A stretch of DNA of 44,423 nucleotides from Cyanobium sp. NIES-981. Lineage in GTDB: Bacteria; Cyanobacteriota; Cyanobacteriia; PCC-6307; Cyanobiaceae. Shown piece by piece: positions 18,458-26,259 of the stretch. The notes under the pieces were generated by a model. That model was given only the letters and a program-made list of their open reading frames with translations. It was not told where the DNA came from and did not search any database. The position numbers and the translations under genes are program-made. The stretch is from assembly GCA_945901765.1 (NCBI GenBank), contig CAMDLO010000011.1, positions 1-44,423 on the forward strand, in the 5' to 3' direction. The stretch's first letter is position 1. The number at the start of each line of letters is the position of its first letter.

Positions 18458-19768
18458 TCAGGGCGACGGGCTGTTTCCGCCGCCTCCCCAGCGGTCCTGT
18501 TGCTCGGCGTAGAGACGGTGGGCGAGCTGCTCGGCGGGGGCCTGCACATCACGCCAGCGGATGGTCTGCCCCTGGGCAATGGGGCGCAGCAGCCGGCATC
18601 CTTCCGCCAGCCCCTGGGGAAGCAGGCCCTCGGCGCGCACCACTTCGGCCTTCTCGGCCTGGCCGTAGGTCATGTAGCGGCCGAAGGAGTCGAGGGTTTC
18701 ACCGGCCTTCAGATCACGCTTGGCGACGGCCACCACCTCCACCACAGGCCCGCCCAGCGGTTGTCCCACCGCATCGCCGAACAGCACGGCGCGGGCGACG
18801 CTGATCGGTGCCTCCAGATAACAGAGGTGGTATGGCTGGTAAAAGCTGTACAGGGGCCCGGTGCCCAGTTTGTAGAGCTCCAGATAGGACACGTGCCGGG
18901 CATCCGGCATCTCCGCCAGGCAGAACACGCCGGGTGAAGGGCGGGCGCCGATCACGAAATCCACCACACCACCGAGCGCCCGCAGCTGCTCGAGGTCGTA
19001 GACGCTGGTGAGCTCATCGACATGCCCCCGGTGCTCGCGCCGGCTCATGCCGCGTTGCAGCACCGTGAAGCCGGTGGCGTTGGCCACGATCGCCTGCTCA
19101 AAGTTCACCTTGGAGCCATCCGCAAACGAGGTCACCATCGTCACGTCCTGGTTCCACTGCTCGGCGAAGCCTTGCTGGGTGGTGGGTGTGCGCGATTCGT
19201 CCTGCAGGCCCTTGATGTTGCCAAGCAGCCTCGGTGTCAGGCCAAGGCCCTGCACATAGCGCCAGAGGTTCAGCTCGACTCCCGGCTGGTCGCCGTCGCA
19301 GCAGCTCAGCAGCACCCCTGCCTGGCGGGCTTTCTCGTGCAGGATCGGGCCGATGGTGGCATCCACCTCGGCGTTCATCAGCACTAGAGGCTTCCCCTGC
19401 TGAATCGCCGCCAGGGCCAGGGCTGCGCCGAAATTGACAGCCCCGGTCATGTCGATCAGGCAGTCGATCCCCGCGGAGCCGGCCAGCAGATCAGGGTCAT
19501 CGGTGATCGCCGGCCGGCCGGCGGCGATGGCCTGATCCAGGGCCGCCAGGCTGTCGACCGCAACGGCTCCGTCCCGGCCCGAGAAGGCATAGGCATCGGC
19601 GGCGCGCTGCAACGTGCGATTGGCGATCGCCACCACCTCCATCCCCGGCACCAGGGCAGTCACCTGGGCCACAAACCCCCGGGCCATGGCACCGGCGCCG
19701 ACCAGGCCGACGCGCACCGGGCGCCCCTCGCTTTCGCGTTGGCGCAGGGCTGTGTCGACAAGGATCAT
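18458..19768 (-). CDS. SAF-domain NAD(P)-dependent oxidoreductase, copy 1
   Basis: 436 residues from ATG 19768. The N-terminal Rossmann fold opens RVGLVGAGAMARGFVAQ (about residues 19-35). LIDMTGAVNFG, VLMNAEVDATIGP and SCCDGDQPG follow, a homoserine-dehydrogenase/Gfo-like layout. The C-terminal ~100 residues carry an SAF-type part (VVAVAKRDLKAGETLDSFG). Proteins of this kind sit with rfbF/rfbG-type genes in many surface-sugar clusters, so it probably oxidises or reduces a CDP-sugar; the reaction is not established as far as I know. The next gene upstream (19786) is a close paralogue, about three-quarters identical by eye along the length. It is the last gene of the minus-strand run, facing rfbG tail to tail with 48 bases between. 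Confidence 0.8.
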   Translation of the reverse strand: MILVDTALRQRESEGRPVRVGLVGAGAMARGFVAQVTALVPGMEVVAIANRTLQRAADAYAFSGRDGAVAVDSLAALDQAIAAGRPAITDDPDLLAGSAGIDCLIDMTGAVNFGAALALAAIQQGKPLVLMNAEVDATIGPILHEKARQAGVLLSCCDGDQPGVELNLWRYVQGLGLTPRLLGNIKGLQDESRTPTTQQGFAEQWNQDVTMVTSFADGSKVNFEQAIVANATGFTVLQRGMSRREHRGHVDELTSVYDLEQLRALGGVVDFVIGARPSPGVFCLAEMPDARHVSYLELYKLGTGPLYSFYQPYHLCYLEAPISVARAVLFGDAVGQPLGGPVVEVVAVAKRDLKAGETLDSFGRYMTYGQAEKAEVVRAEGLLPQGLAEGCRLLRPIAQGQTIRWRDVQAPAEQLAHRLYAEQQDRWGGGGNSPSP

Positions 19769-19785
19769 GCGCCACCAGAAGATGG

Positions 19786-21078
19786 TTAGACGCTACCCCA
19801 CCTGATCTGCTGCTCGGCGTAGAGCTGATGGCCCAGCTCGTGGCTGGGGGCTTCCACATCAACCCAGCGGATCGGCTGGTCTTTGGGGACGGCACGCAGG
19901 AGGCGGCATCCTTCCACCAGGCCTTCGGGCACCAGCCCTTCGGCTCGCACCATCCTGGCGTTCTCCGCCTGGCCGTAGGTCATGTAGCGCCCGTAGGAAT
20001 CCAGGATTTCGCCGGCCTGGAGATCCCGTTTGGCGATGGCCACCACTTCAACCACAGGTCCGGCGAGCGGCTGCCCCACCGCATCGCCGAACAGCACGGC
20101 CCGGGCCAGGCTCATCGGTGTATCGAGGTGAACGAGGTGATACGGCTCATAGAAGCAGTAGAGCGGCCCATCCCCCAATCCCTTGGCCGCCAGCAAAGGG
20201 GCATGACGTGTGTCGGCCAGTTCTGCCAGGCAGTACACCCCTGGGAGCGGCTGGGCTCCAACCACGTAATCCACCACACCGCCCAGTTCGCGCAACTGCG
20301 ACAGGTCGTAGTGGCTGGTGAGCTGCTCCACCGGCGCGCGATGTTCCATCCTGCCCATGCCGCGGCGGGCCACCTGGAAGCCGGTGGCGTTGGCGACGAT
20401 GCATTGCTCGAAATTCACTTTGGAACCATCGGCAAACGAGGTCACCATCGTCACGTCCTGATTCCATCGGTCTGCGAACCCTTGCTGGGTGGTGGGGTTG
20501 CGGTACTCGTCCTGCAGACCCTTGATGTTGCCGAGCACGCGCGGGATCAGGCCCATGCCTTTCACCTTGCGCCAGAGGTTGAGCTGCACCCCAGGCTGGT
20601 CGCCGTCGCAGCAGCTCAGCAGCACCCCCGCCTGTCGGGCCTTGTCGTGCAGGAGAGGACCGATGGTGGCATCCACCTCGGCGTTCATCAGCACCAGAGG
20701 CTTGCCCTGGCGAATGGCTTCGAGAGCCACCGCTGCACCGTGGTTGATCGCACCGGTCATGTCGATCAGGCAATCGATGCCGGCCGACTGGGCCAGGAGC
20801 GCGGGGTCATCGGTGATGGCGGGAAGGTTGGAGGCAATCGCCTGATCCAGTGCCGCCAGGTTGTCCACCGCGATGGCACCGGGCCGGCCGGCATCTGCAT
20901 AGGCGGAGGCGGCGCGTTGCAGCGTGCGGTTGGCGATCGCCGCCACAACCATGCCGGGCACCTGGTTGGTGATCAGGGCCACCGTGGGCCGTGCCATCGC
21001 TCCGGCACCGATCACGCCGATCCGCACGGGGCGCCCTTCCAGCTCCCGCTGCTTCAGGGCCGTGTCGACGAGGATCAT
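19786..21078 (-). CDS. SAF-domain NAD(P)-dependent oxidoreductase, copy 2
   Basis: 430 residues from ATG 21078, overlapping the stop of the epimerase gene (ATGA). It is collinear with the copy at 18458, sharing MILVDTAL, GAGAMAR, IANRTLQRAA, SCCDGDQPGV, NQDVTMVTSFADGSK and LFGDAVGQPL. The differences cluster in residues ~30-45, ~265-300 and the C-terminal tail (copy 1 adds a Gly/Ser/Pro tail). Both keep the nucleotide loop, so both may be active, possibly on different substrates or as a heterodimer. The place between the epimerase and copy 1 fits a step on a CDP-4-keto-6-deoxy sugar. The 17-base gap between the copies contains no obvious promoter. Confidence 0.8.
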   Translation of the reverse strand: MILVDTALKQRELEGRPVRIGVIGAGAMARPTVALITNQVPGMVVAAIANRTLQRAASAYADAGRPGAIAVDNLAALDQAIASNLPAITDDPALLAQSAGIDCLIDMTGAINHGAAVALEAIRQGKPLVLMNAEVDATIGPLLHDKARQAGVLLSCCDGDQPGVQLNLWRKVKGMGLIPRVLGNIKGLQDEYRNPTTQQGFADRWNQDVTMVTSFADGSKVNFEQCIVANATGFQVARRGMGRMEHRAPVEQLTSHYDLSQLRELGGVVDYVVGAQPLPGVYCLAELADTRHAPLLAAKGLGDGPLYCFYEPYHLVHLDTPMSLARAVLFGDAVGQPLAGPVVEVVAIAKRDLQAGEILDSYGRYMTYGQAENARMVRAEGLVPEGLVEGCRLLRAVPKDQPIRWVDVEAPSHELGHQLYAEQQIRWGSV

Positions 21079-21656
21079 CGGCTCAGGCCTCCGGCTATGG
21101 CCATGCGGGAGCGGATGGTTGGTTCGCTTTCGCCCAGCAGCGGCCAGCTGGCATCTTTGGCGGAGATCTCGCTCACCGGCAGGGGCCAGGGGATGGCGAG
21201 CCGGGGATCGTTCCAGCGGAGGCCGAATTCGGCCTCCGGGGCGTAGAAGGCGCTCACCAGGTAAAGAATCTCGGTGGCATCGGTCTGCGTCTGCAGGGCA
21301 TGGCAGCAGCGTTCCGGGATCAGCAGGCTGATCTGGTTCTCGGCACTCAGCTCCACCAGCACCGACTCCAGGAAGGTGGGCGATTCGGGCCGCAGGTCGA
21401 CCAGCGCATCGACCAGCGACCCCTGGACGCAGCGCAGCAGCTTCTGCTCGGCATGGGGCGGGTACTGGCCGTGGAAGCCCCGCAGGGTGCCCGCCCGGGC
21501 GTTGAAGGAACGATTGGCCTGGCGCACTGCAAAGTCGACCCCGTGTTCGTTGAACTCCCGTTGGCAGAAGCCACGGGCGAACCAGCCGCGGTCATCGCCG
21601 ATGGGCTCGGGGCGGATCAGGAATGCTCCCGCGATGGCCAGAGGTTCAAACAGCAT
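21075..21656 (-). CDS. dTDP-4-dehydrorhamnose 3,5-epimerase-like protein (RfbC family)
   Basis: 193 residues from ATG 21656, near the family length of ~185. RfbC marks are DDRGWFARGF (residues ~21-30), TLRGFH with the expected catalytic His, the cupin strand block QKLLRCVQGSLVDALVDL, ERCCHALQTQ and a late GLRWNDPRLAIPWP. The family epimerises C3 and/or C5 of a 4-keto-6-deoxy nucleotide sugar. No rmlA/B/D genes are present, while rfbF/rfbG are, so a CDP-linked substrate is more likely than dTDP. It heads a translationally coupled set with the two oxidoreductases and has its own 159-base upstream gap with an operator-like palindrome. Confidence 0.88.
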   Translation of the reverse strand: MLFEPLAIAGAFLIRPEPIGDDRGWFARGFCQREFNEHGVDFAVRQANRSFNARAGTLRGFHGQYPPHAEQKLLRCVQGSLVDALVDLRPESPTFLESVLVELSAENQISLLIPERCCHALQTQTDATEILYLVSAFYAPEAEFGLRWNDPRLAIPWPLPVSEISAKDASWPLLGESEPTIRSRMAIAGGLSR

Positions 21657-21677
21657 CGACGGGCAGAAATTGCCTGA

Positions 21678-21695
21678 CGGACATCAGGTTGTCCG
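21678..21695 (-). repeat. Perfect hairpin in the epimerase leader
   Basis: CGGACA, six bases, TGTCCG form a 6-6-6 hairpin 22 bases before the start at 21656. CCTGA/TCAGG (21673-21688) is an overlapping alternative stem. It could affect translation or bind a regulator, but the length is modest. Confidence 0.3.
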
Positions 21696-21700
21696 GCAGT

Positions 21701-21714
21701 GTAAATCGCTTTAC
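21701..21714 (-). promoter_or_regulatory. GTAAA-N4-TTTAC palindrome upstream of the epimerase
   Basis: GTAAATCGCTTTAC is a perfect GTAAA/TTTAC palindrome with a four-base centre, 45 bases before the epimerase start. Two copies of the same pattern lie upstream of the methyltransferase. An operator role is inferred from this recurrence. Confidence 0.45.
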
Positions 21715-21815
21715 TCCCCCTGGGTCTCGGCTGCCCTGGGCTGCTGTGGCTGCCTGGCCTGGCGGGCTTCAGCCCAGTCTCCCCACTCCCCAGGGCCCCA
21801 TCAGGGCGCCTGATG

Positions 21816-23060
21816 TCAGGGCAGGAGTTCAAGCGTGGGGATGGCCCTGTAGAAGGGTTGATCTCCGCAACCGGCCTCGCGCCATTGCTGCTGCACTTCA
21901 GTGGCGATATTCCAGGGAAGCACCAGCAGGGCATCGGGCTGACGGGCCGCCAACTGCTCGGGCGACAGCACCGGGATATGGCTGGCTGGCAGAAACTTGC
22001 CGATCTTGCTCTTGGCTCGGTCGGCAACAGCCGCAAGCAGATCACGCTTCACGCCGGCGTAATTGAGCAGGGTGTTGCCTTTGGCGGCAGCGCCGTAACC
22101 GCAGATCTGCTGCCCCTTCCGCCCCGCCCGGAGCAGGAAGTCGAGCAATTCGTGTTTGGCGGCTTCGGCCCGCTTCTGGAAGCCCTGGTAGGCCTGAGTG
22201 GTTTCCAGACCCGCGGCCTGCTCTGCGGCCAGCACCGCTGCCACCCGGGCGGTTGGCGTCCCGGCGCCACTGCGGGTCAGCCAAACGCGCAGGCTGCCTC
22301 CATGGGTGGGCAGTTCCTCCACATCCACCACGCGCAGCCCCACGCTGGTGGCGATGCGTTGCAGCACGGCCAGGCTCAGATAGCTGTAGTGCTCGTGGTA
22401 GATGGTGTCGAACTGGTTGCCTGCCAGCAGTTGCAGCAGGTGGGGACATTCGATCGAGGCCTGGCCCGTGGGCTTGAGCAGCCGGGCGATGCCGGCCAGG
22501 AAGTCGTTGATATCCGGCACGTGGGCCAGCACGTTGTTGGCCACCACCAGGTCGGCGCCGCCGGCCACGGGCCCGGCGCTGTCGATCAGCTCCTCGGCGA
22601 GGGCCAGGCTGAAGAAGCGCTCCAGGGTGGGGATGCTCCGTTCTCTGGCCAGCTGGGCGGTGGACCGGGTGGGTTCGATGCCGAGGCAGGGAATGCCCCG
22701 CTCCAGCACGTGACGGAGTAGGTAGCCGTCATTGCTGGCCAGCTCCACCACCATGGAGTCGGGATCGAGGCTGAGGCGCTCGACCGCTGCGGCCACAAAG
22801 CGTTCGGCATGGGCGCACCAGCTGGTGGAGACGCTGGAGATGTAGGCGTAATCCGCGCCAAACAGCGTTTCGGCAGGGGTGTGGGCCGGCAGCTGCATCA
22901 ACCAGCAGCTGGTGCAGAGGTACACCTTCAACGGGTATGTGATCTCTGGTCCGCCCAGCTGATCGGCGCCGAGATAGGCGTTGCTGGGGGGTTGATGGCC
23001 CAGGTCGATCACCTCGTGATGCAGCGAGGAGCCGCAGTGGCGGCAGCAGAGCAGGGTCAT
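21816..23060 (-). CDS. Nucleotide-sugar C-methyltransferase
   Basis: 414 residues from ATG 23060; the frame opens at TTG 23090, but this ATG puts the zinc motif at the N terminus as in the family. It has the three-part layout of deoxysugar C-methyltransferases. First is a zinc-binding segment (CCRHCGSS and later CTSCW). Then comes a SAM-binding Rossmann domain (MVVELASNDGYLL, LGIEPTRSTA). Last is a C-terminal domain (YHEHYSYLSL, GYGAAAKGNTLLNY). Relatives add a methyl branch to a 4-keto-6-deoxy nucleotide sugar. With rfbF, rfbG and the epimerase this suggests a branched-chain CDP sugar. It is the first gene of the sugar set, 75 bases after the sensor kinase, with two operator-like palindromes in that gap. 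Confidence 0.88.
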   Translation of the reverse strand: MTLLCCRHCGSSLHHEVIDLGHQPPSNAYLGADQLGGPEITYPLKVYLCTSCWLMQLPAHTPAETLFGADYAYISSVSTSWCAHAERFVAAAVERLSLDPDSMVVELASNDGYLLRHVLERGIPCLGIEPTRSTAQLARERSIPTLERFFSLALAEELIDSAGPVAGGADLVVANNVLAHVPDINDFLAGIARLLKPTGQASIECPHLLQLLAGNQFDTIYHEHYSYLSLAVLQRIATSVGLRVVDVEELPTHGGSLRVWLTRSGAGTPTARVAAVLAAEQAAGLETTQAYQGFQKRAEAAKHELLDFLLRAGRKGQQICGYGAAAKGNTLLNYAGVKRDLLAAVADRAKSKIGKFLPASHIPVLSPEQLAARQPDALLVLPWNIATEVQQQWREAGCGDQPFYRAIPTLELLP

Positions 23061-23103
23061 GGCTGGATCACGCAGCGGCCCGGGGGCCAACGGATCTGGC
23101 GAT

Positions 23104-23117
23104 GTAAACAGATTTAC
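23104..23117 (-). promoter_or_regulatory. GTAAA-N4-TTTAC palindrome, methyltransferase-proximal copy
   Basis: GTAAACAGATTTAC lies 44 bases before the methyltransferase start. A second copy begins exactly 22 bases further (two helical turns), so both face the same side of the DNA. This arrangement fits cooperative binding by a dimeric regulator; the neighbouring OmpR-type regulator is the obvious candidate. Confidence 0.5.
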
Positions 23118-23125
23118 GTCTGTGC

Positions 23126-23139
23126 GTAAACGGATTTAC
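23126..23139 (-). promoter_or_regulatory. GTAAA-N4-TTTAC palindrome, distal copy overlapping the kinase stop
   Basis: GTAAACGGATTTAC differs from the proximal copy at one base in the four-base centre. It overlaps the TAA stop (23136-23138) of the sensor kinase gene, so a binding protein here would sit on the end of that gene. Confidence 0.5.
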
Positions 23140-24476
23140 GAAAAGGGTCTTGTGGTCGTCGGCTCCGGCAGCGCGGGCAGGCGCAGTTCGGCCCGCAGCC
23201 CCCCGCCCGGAGCCTCCAGCAGGGCCAGCCGCCCCTGGTGATCCAGGCAGAACCGTTCAACGATCGCCAGGCCCAGGCCCCGGTGGCGCTGCCGGTGGCG
23301 ATCGGTGCTGCGGCTGGGGCCTGGCATGGCCAGCAGCGTGTTGGTGGGGATGCCGGGACCATGGTCGTCGACCCGCAGCAGCAGCTCCTGGCCGTGGCGG
23401 CAGGCGCTCAGTTCCACCGGCGGCGCCCCGTACTCCAGAGCGTTGTCGATCAGGTTGTTCAGGGCCCGTTCCAGCCCCTCGGGATCCAGGCGCACCAGCA
23501 GGCGCGGTACGCGCAGGTGCACCATCCCGGGCGGCTGGCTGGCGGCGATCCGGCCGCAGAGGTCATCGAGGGCGCAGATCTGGCGCGATTCGGCCGGCAG
23601 CTCCTGCTCCCCCAGCAGGGCCAGTTGATCGGTGAGGCTGCGCAGACGCTCCAGATCCAGTGCCATGGCCATCGCCAGCTGGCGGCATTCCCCCCCCAGC
23701 CGCTCGCACAGCAGCTCGGTGCGCAGCATCAGCCGCCCGTGCGGCCCGCCCAGATCGTGGGTGAGTCCCTGCAACAGCTGTCGCCGGGCGCGGGCGGTGG
23801 CGTTGATGCGCTCCAGCAGCCTGTTGATCAGTTGGCTCAGCAGGCGGATCGGCGCAATCCCCAGCTCAGGCAGCAGGGGCAGGGACTGCGACCCTCCCTG
23901 TCCGTCGAGCTGGCGCAGCAGCCGCGCCAGCGGTCGTTCGATCTGCCAGCGCAGAAACAGCACCAGACCACCCAGCACGCCGATCAGGAGCGTGAGGATG
24001 CGCAGCAGGGGCAGGTACCAGAGGCTGTTGCTGAGGCGCTCGGACTGATAGAGCCAGAGGCGGCGTGGGGTGCCGGCTGGTGACAGCTGCAGCCGCACCC
24101 AGTGGCCTCCCCACACGTCCTGCAGAGGGGGTTGGTCGCGCCGCAACTCCCGCTTCAGGTGGAACTCGCGCCGCATCGCGTCGCTCACAAGCCGGTCGAA
24201 CCGGCTCAGGGGCCGTGGCAAGCTCACCGCCGCAGGCAGTTGATCACGCACCAGAACGCCCGCCGGCAGCTCCTCGGGGTCCACCTGCTGCAGCACCTGC
24301 TCCACCAGTTCCACCTGTTTGCTGAGCCGCAGGGCCGACTCCTCAACGATGCGCGGCTCCAGCAGCAGGCGCATTCCCAGCAGCAGGGCCAGGTAGCCCA
24401 CAACTCCGCCGACCGAGAGGCACGACAACAGCAGCAGCCAGTCGCGACTTGCCAGACGGGGCCCAGGCGGTGCCAC
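23136..24476 (-). CDS. Membrane sensor histidine kinase (EnvZ/OmpR-partner type)
   Basis: 446 residues from GTG 24476, two bases after the response regulator stop. A first membrane segment (~12-38), a periplasmic part of about 110 residues (39-152), a second segment (~153-176) and a HAMP-like region are visible. The phospho-accepting His is H240 in LTHDLGGPHGRL; the common form is HDLRTPL, so the two residues before the conserved Pro are unusual. The ATP-binding parts are present: N box LNNLIDNALEYG, G1 DDHGPGIP and G2 RGLGLAIVERF. It should phosphorylate the regulator next to it in response to an envelope signal. It follows sulfotransferase and glycosyltransferase genes in the same string, so it probably reports on or controls the glycan. 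The signal is unknown. Confidence 0.9.
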   Translation of the reverse strand: MAPPGPRLASRDWLLLLSCLSVGGVVGYLALLLGMRLLLEPRIVEESALRLSKQVELVEQVLQQVDPEELPAGVLVRDQLPAAVSLPRPLSRFDRLVSDAMRREFHLKRELRRDQPPLQDVWGGHWVRLQLSPAGTPRRLWLYQSERLSNSLWYLPLLRILTLLIGVLGGLVLFLRWQIERPLARLLRQLDGQGGSQSLPLLPELGIAPIRLLSQLINRLLERINATARARRQLLQGLTHDLGGPHGRLMLRTELLCERLGGECRQLAMAMALDLERLRSLTDQLALLGEQELPAESRQICALDDLCGRIAASQPPGMVHLRVPRLLVRLDPEGLERALNNLIDNALEYGAPPVELSACRHGQELLLRVDDHGPGIPTNTLLAMPGPSRSTDRHRQRHRGLGLAIVERFCLDHQGRLALLEAPGGGLRAELRLPALPEPTTTRPFS

Positions 24477-24478
24477 GG

Positions 24479-25258
24479 TCAGCGGCCCTCCTGGCGGGCT
24501 GTCTGCCCGGCATGGTCGGCTTCAGATCCCAGGGGTTCAGCCGGTGCCACCAGCCGGTAACCCTGGCCCCGCACGGTTTCGATCATCGCCACACCGGGCT
24601 GCAGCTCCTCCAGCAGCCGCCGCAGCCGCGACAGACGCACATCGATGCTGCGGCTTGTCTGCACATCCACCAGGCTGCCGCTCGCCTGCCCCAGCTCCTG
24701 GCGGCTCACCACGGAACCGGCCCTGTTGCAGAGCAGCTGCAGCAGGGCCAGCTCCCCCCGCGACAGCTCCATCCCGTTGCCCCCCGGCCGGCCCAGCCAC
24801 AGGCGTTCGGGATCAAGCACCAGCCCGGCCAGCTGCCACATCTGCGGATTCACCGGCGCCGGGTTGGCTGCGGGCGCGATTTCGGCTGTGGTGGCGGTTG
24901 TCTGGAGCAGCCGCTCCACCCGCAGCTGCAGCTCGCGGAACAGGAAGGGTTTGCCGAGATAATCATTGGCGCCGGCCTCCAGCCCCGCCACACGGTGGCT
25001 CGGCGCCCCCAGGGCCGACAGCATCAGCACCGGCAGCTGAGGATGGCGCTGGCGCAGATGCATGAGCACATCGGTGCCCCGCTGGCTTGGCAGCAGCTCA
25101 TCCAGCACCAGCAGATCCGGCACGGCCGTGGCCAGGGCCGCATCCAGCTGCCGTGGATGGCTCAGGTGGCGCACCAGCCAGCCCTGCTCACCGAACCGTT
25201 GCTGAAGCAGGGCGCCGAGCTCGGCATCGTCGTCAAGAATCCAGAGCGAACTGGCCAT
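24479..25258 (-). CDS. OmpR-family response regulator
   Basis: 259 residues from ATG 25258, five bases after the upstream glycosyltransferase stop. The receiver domain has the acidic DDD near residue 9-11, phospho-acceptor Asp53 in VLDELLPSQRG, Ser81 and Lys103 in DYLGKPF. A ~25-residue Ala/Pro linker leads to a winged-helix DNA-binding domain (LSRGELALLQLL, VSRQELGQ, SIDVRLSRLRRLL, VRGQGYRLV). OmpR-type regulators bind repeated sites as dimers. Candidate sites are the paired palindromes at 23104 and 23126, just past the kinase gene, and the one at 21701. The regulator and kinase share an operon with capsule genes. Confidence 0.93.
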   Translation of the reverse strand: MASSLWILDDDAELGALLQQRFGEQGWLVRHLSHPRQLDAALATAVPDLLVLDELLPSQRGTDVLMHLRQRHPQLPVLMLSALGAPSHRVAGLEAGANDYLGKPFLFRELQLRVERLLQTTATTAEIAPAANPAPVNPQMWQLAGLVLDPERLWLGRPGGNGMELSRGELALLQLLCNRAGSVVSRQELGQASGSLVDVQTSRSIDVRLSRLRRLLEELQPGVAMIETVRGQGYRLVAPAEPLGSEADHAGQTARQEGR

Positions 25259-25263
25259 GGTGT

Positions 25264-26259
25264 TCAGTGCGGCAGGGTTGGCACTCCCAGCTGATCGGCC
25301 AGGCTGCGCAGCTGGTTCAGGCGTTGCGGCAGCTCTGCCAGCAGTTGGCGTCGCTGCTGGCGATTGCGCGCCGGCGGCAGCGCGTGCCGTTCCACGATCT
25401 CCGCGTAAGTCGGGGTCGCCATGACTTCGCTGGGATGAAGGTCTGGTCGGTAGTGATGGATGGTGAGGATGTTGGCCAGCTCGACGCTGTACTGGCCGAT
25501 GGCCAGCTCCAGGCGTGAGCGTCCTCTGAGCCGGGCCTGAACCAGGTGCGGCTGGTCGGGATCCGCATGGAACCGATAGCGAAAGGCCCGTTGCCGGTTC
25601 TGCTGCCGCAGCACACTCAGCAGGGTGTTCCGCACTCCGGTGAAGCGCGGCTGGCAGACCAGATCCGGTTGGTTCTGCAGCAGTTGGCTGTCGAGTCGGG
25701 GCGCTTCATCGCTGTTCTTGCTCTCCATCCGCTGTCGAATTTCCCGAAAGCTGGCCGCATCAAACAGAGCAGCCCGTTGGCCGCGGCGCCGCATCCGCTC
25801 ATAGAAATCGAGATCGTCCCCCCCCCAGCCGGACATGTGGTCATGCCAGCCGCCGCAGCGCTGACCCTGGCGGCGCCGGAACAGACAGCTTCCGGAGGAT
25901 GTGCCCCGTTTGCTGAAGCCTCTGTAGTAAAGACGTGGGTTGCCCTCCATCGCCTCCAGATAGGGGTCGATCGCCACCACTTCGATGTCGGCGTTGATGT
26001 TGAGGATCAGATCGCTGCGGGAGTAGCGCAGGGCCACGTTCTGAGCGCGACCGAGCCGCCAGATTGGTTCATCCTCCACCCGGATCACAGTCACGCGAGT
26101 CAGGTCGAAGCCGGCCAGCTGGGGCAGCAGTGGCGGACTGGCGCTGAAATCCACGATCAGAATTCGATCCACCCGGGGACAGGCCAGCCAGCTGGGCAGG
26201 CTGCGCAGCAGATGCTCCGCCCGATTGCGGCAGGGGGTGATCAGATCGAGGCTGGTCAT
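25264..26259 (-). CDS. GT-A glycosyltransferase (family 2, galactosyltransferase-like C part)
   Basis: 331 residues from ATG 26259, overlapping the upstream stop (ATGA); the frame is open 40 codons further but that part lies in the neighbour. Residues 1-10 start TSLDLITPCRNR, the GT2 nucleotide-binding strand. LILNINADIEV holds the acidic metal site, and SGWGGDDLDFYERM matches the C-terminal galactosyltransferase-type (Glyco_transf_7C) motif. It transfers a hexose from a nucleotide donor to the growing glycan in the cytoplasm. The C-terminal ~100 residues are helical and unassigned. Donor and acceptor are unknown. Confidence 0.82.
   Translation of the reverse strand: MTSLDLITPCRNRAEHLLRSLPSWLACPRVDRILIVDFSASPPLLPQLAGFDLTRVTVIRVEDEPIWRLGRAQNVALRYSRSDLILNINADIEVVAIDPYLEAMEGNPRLYYRGFSKRGTSSGSCLFRRRQGQRCGGWHDHMSGWGGDDLDFYERMRRRGQRAALFDAASFREIRQRMESKNSDEAPRLDSQLLQNQPDLVCQPRFTGVRNTLLSVLRQQNRQRAFRYRFHADPDQPHLVQARLRGRSRLELAIGQYSVELANILTIHHYRPDLHPSEVMATPTYAEIVERHALPPARNRQQRRQLLAELPQRLNQLRSLADQLGVPTLPH

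Noticed and set aside
19828-21246. 472-codon plus-strand open frame opposite oxidoreductase copy 2
   Set aside because: His/Gln-rich antisense shadow; the opposite frame is highly similar to its tandem paralogue.
23104-23139. Reading the paired palindromes as a cyanobacterial HLR1 (RpaB) element
   Set aside because: HLR1 is a closely spaced direct repeat of TTACA-type half sites; here each unit is itself a palindrome and the units are 22 bases apart.
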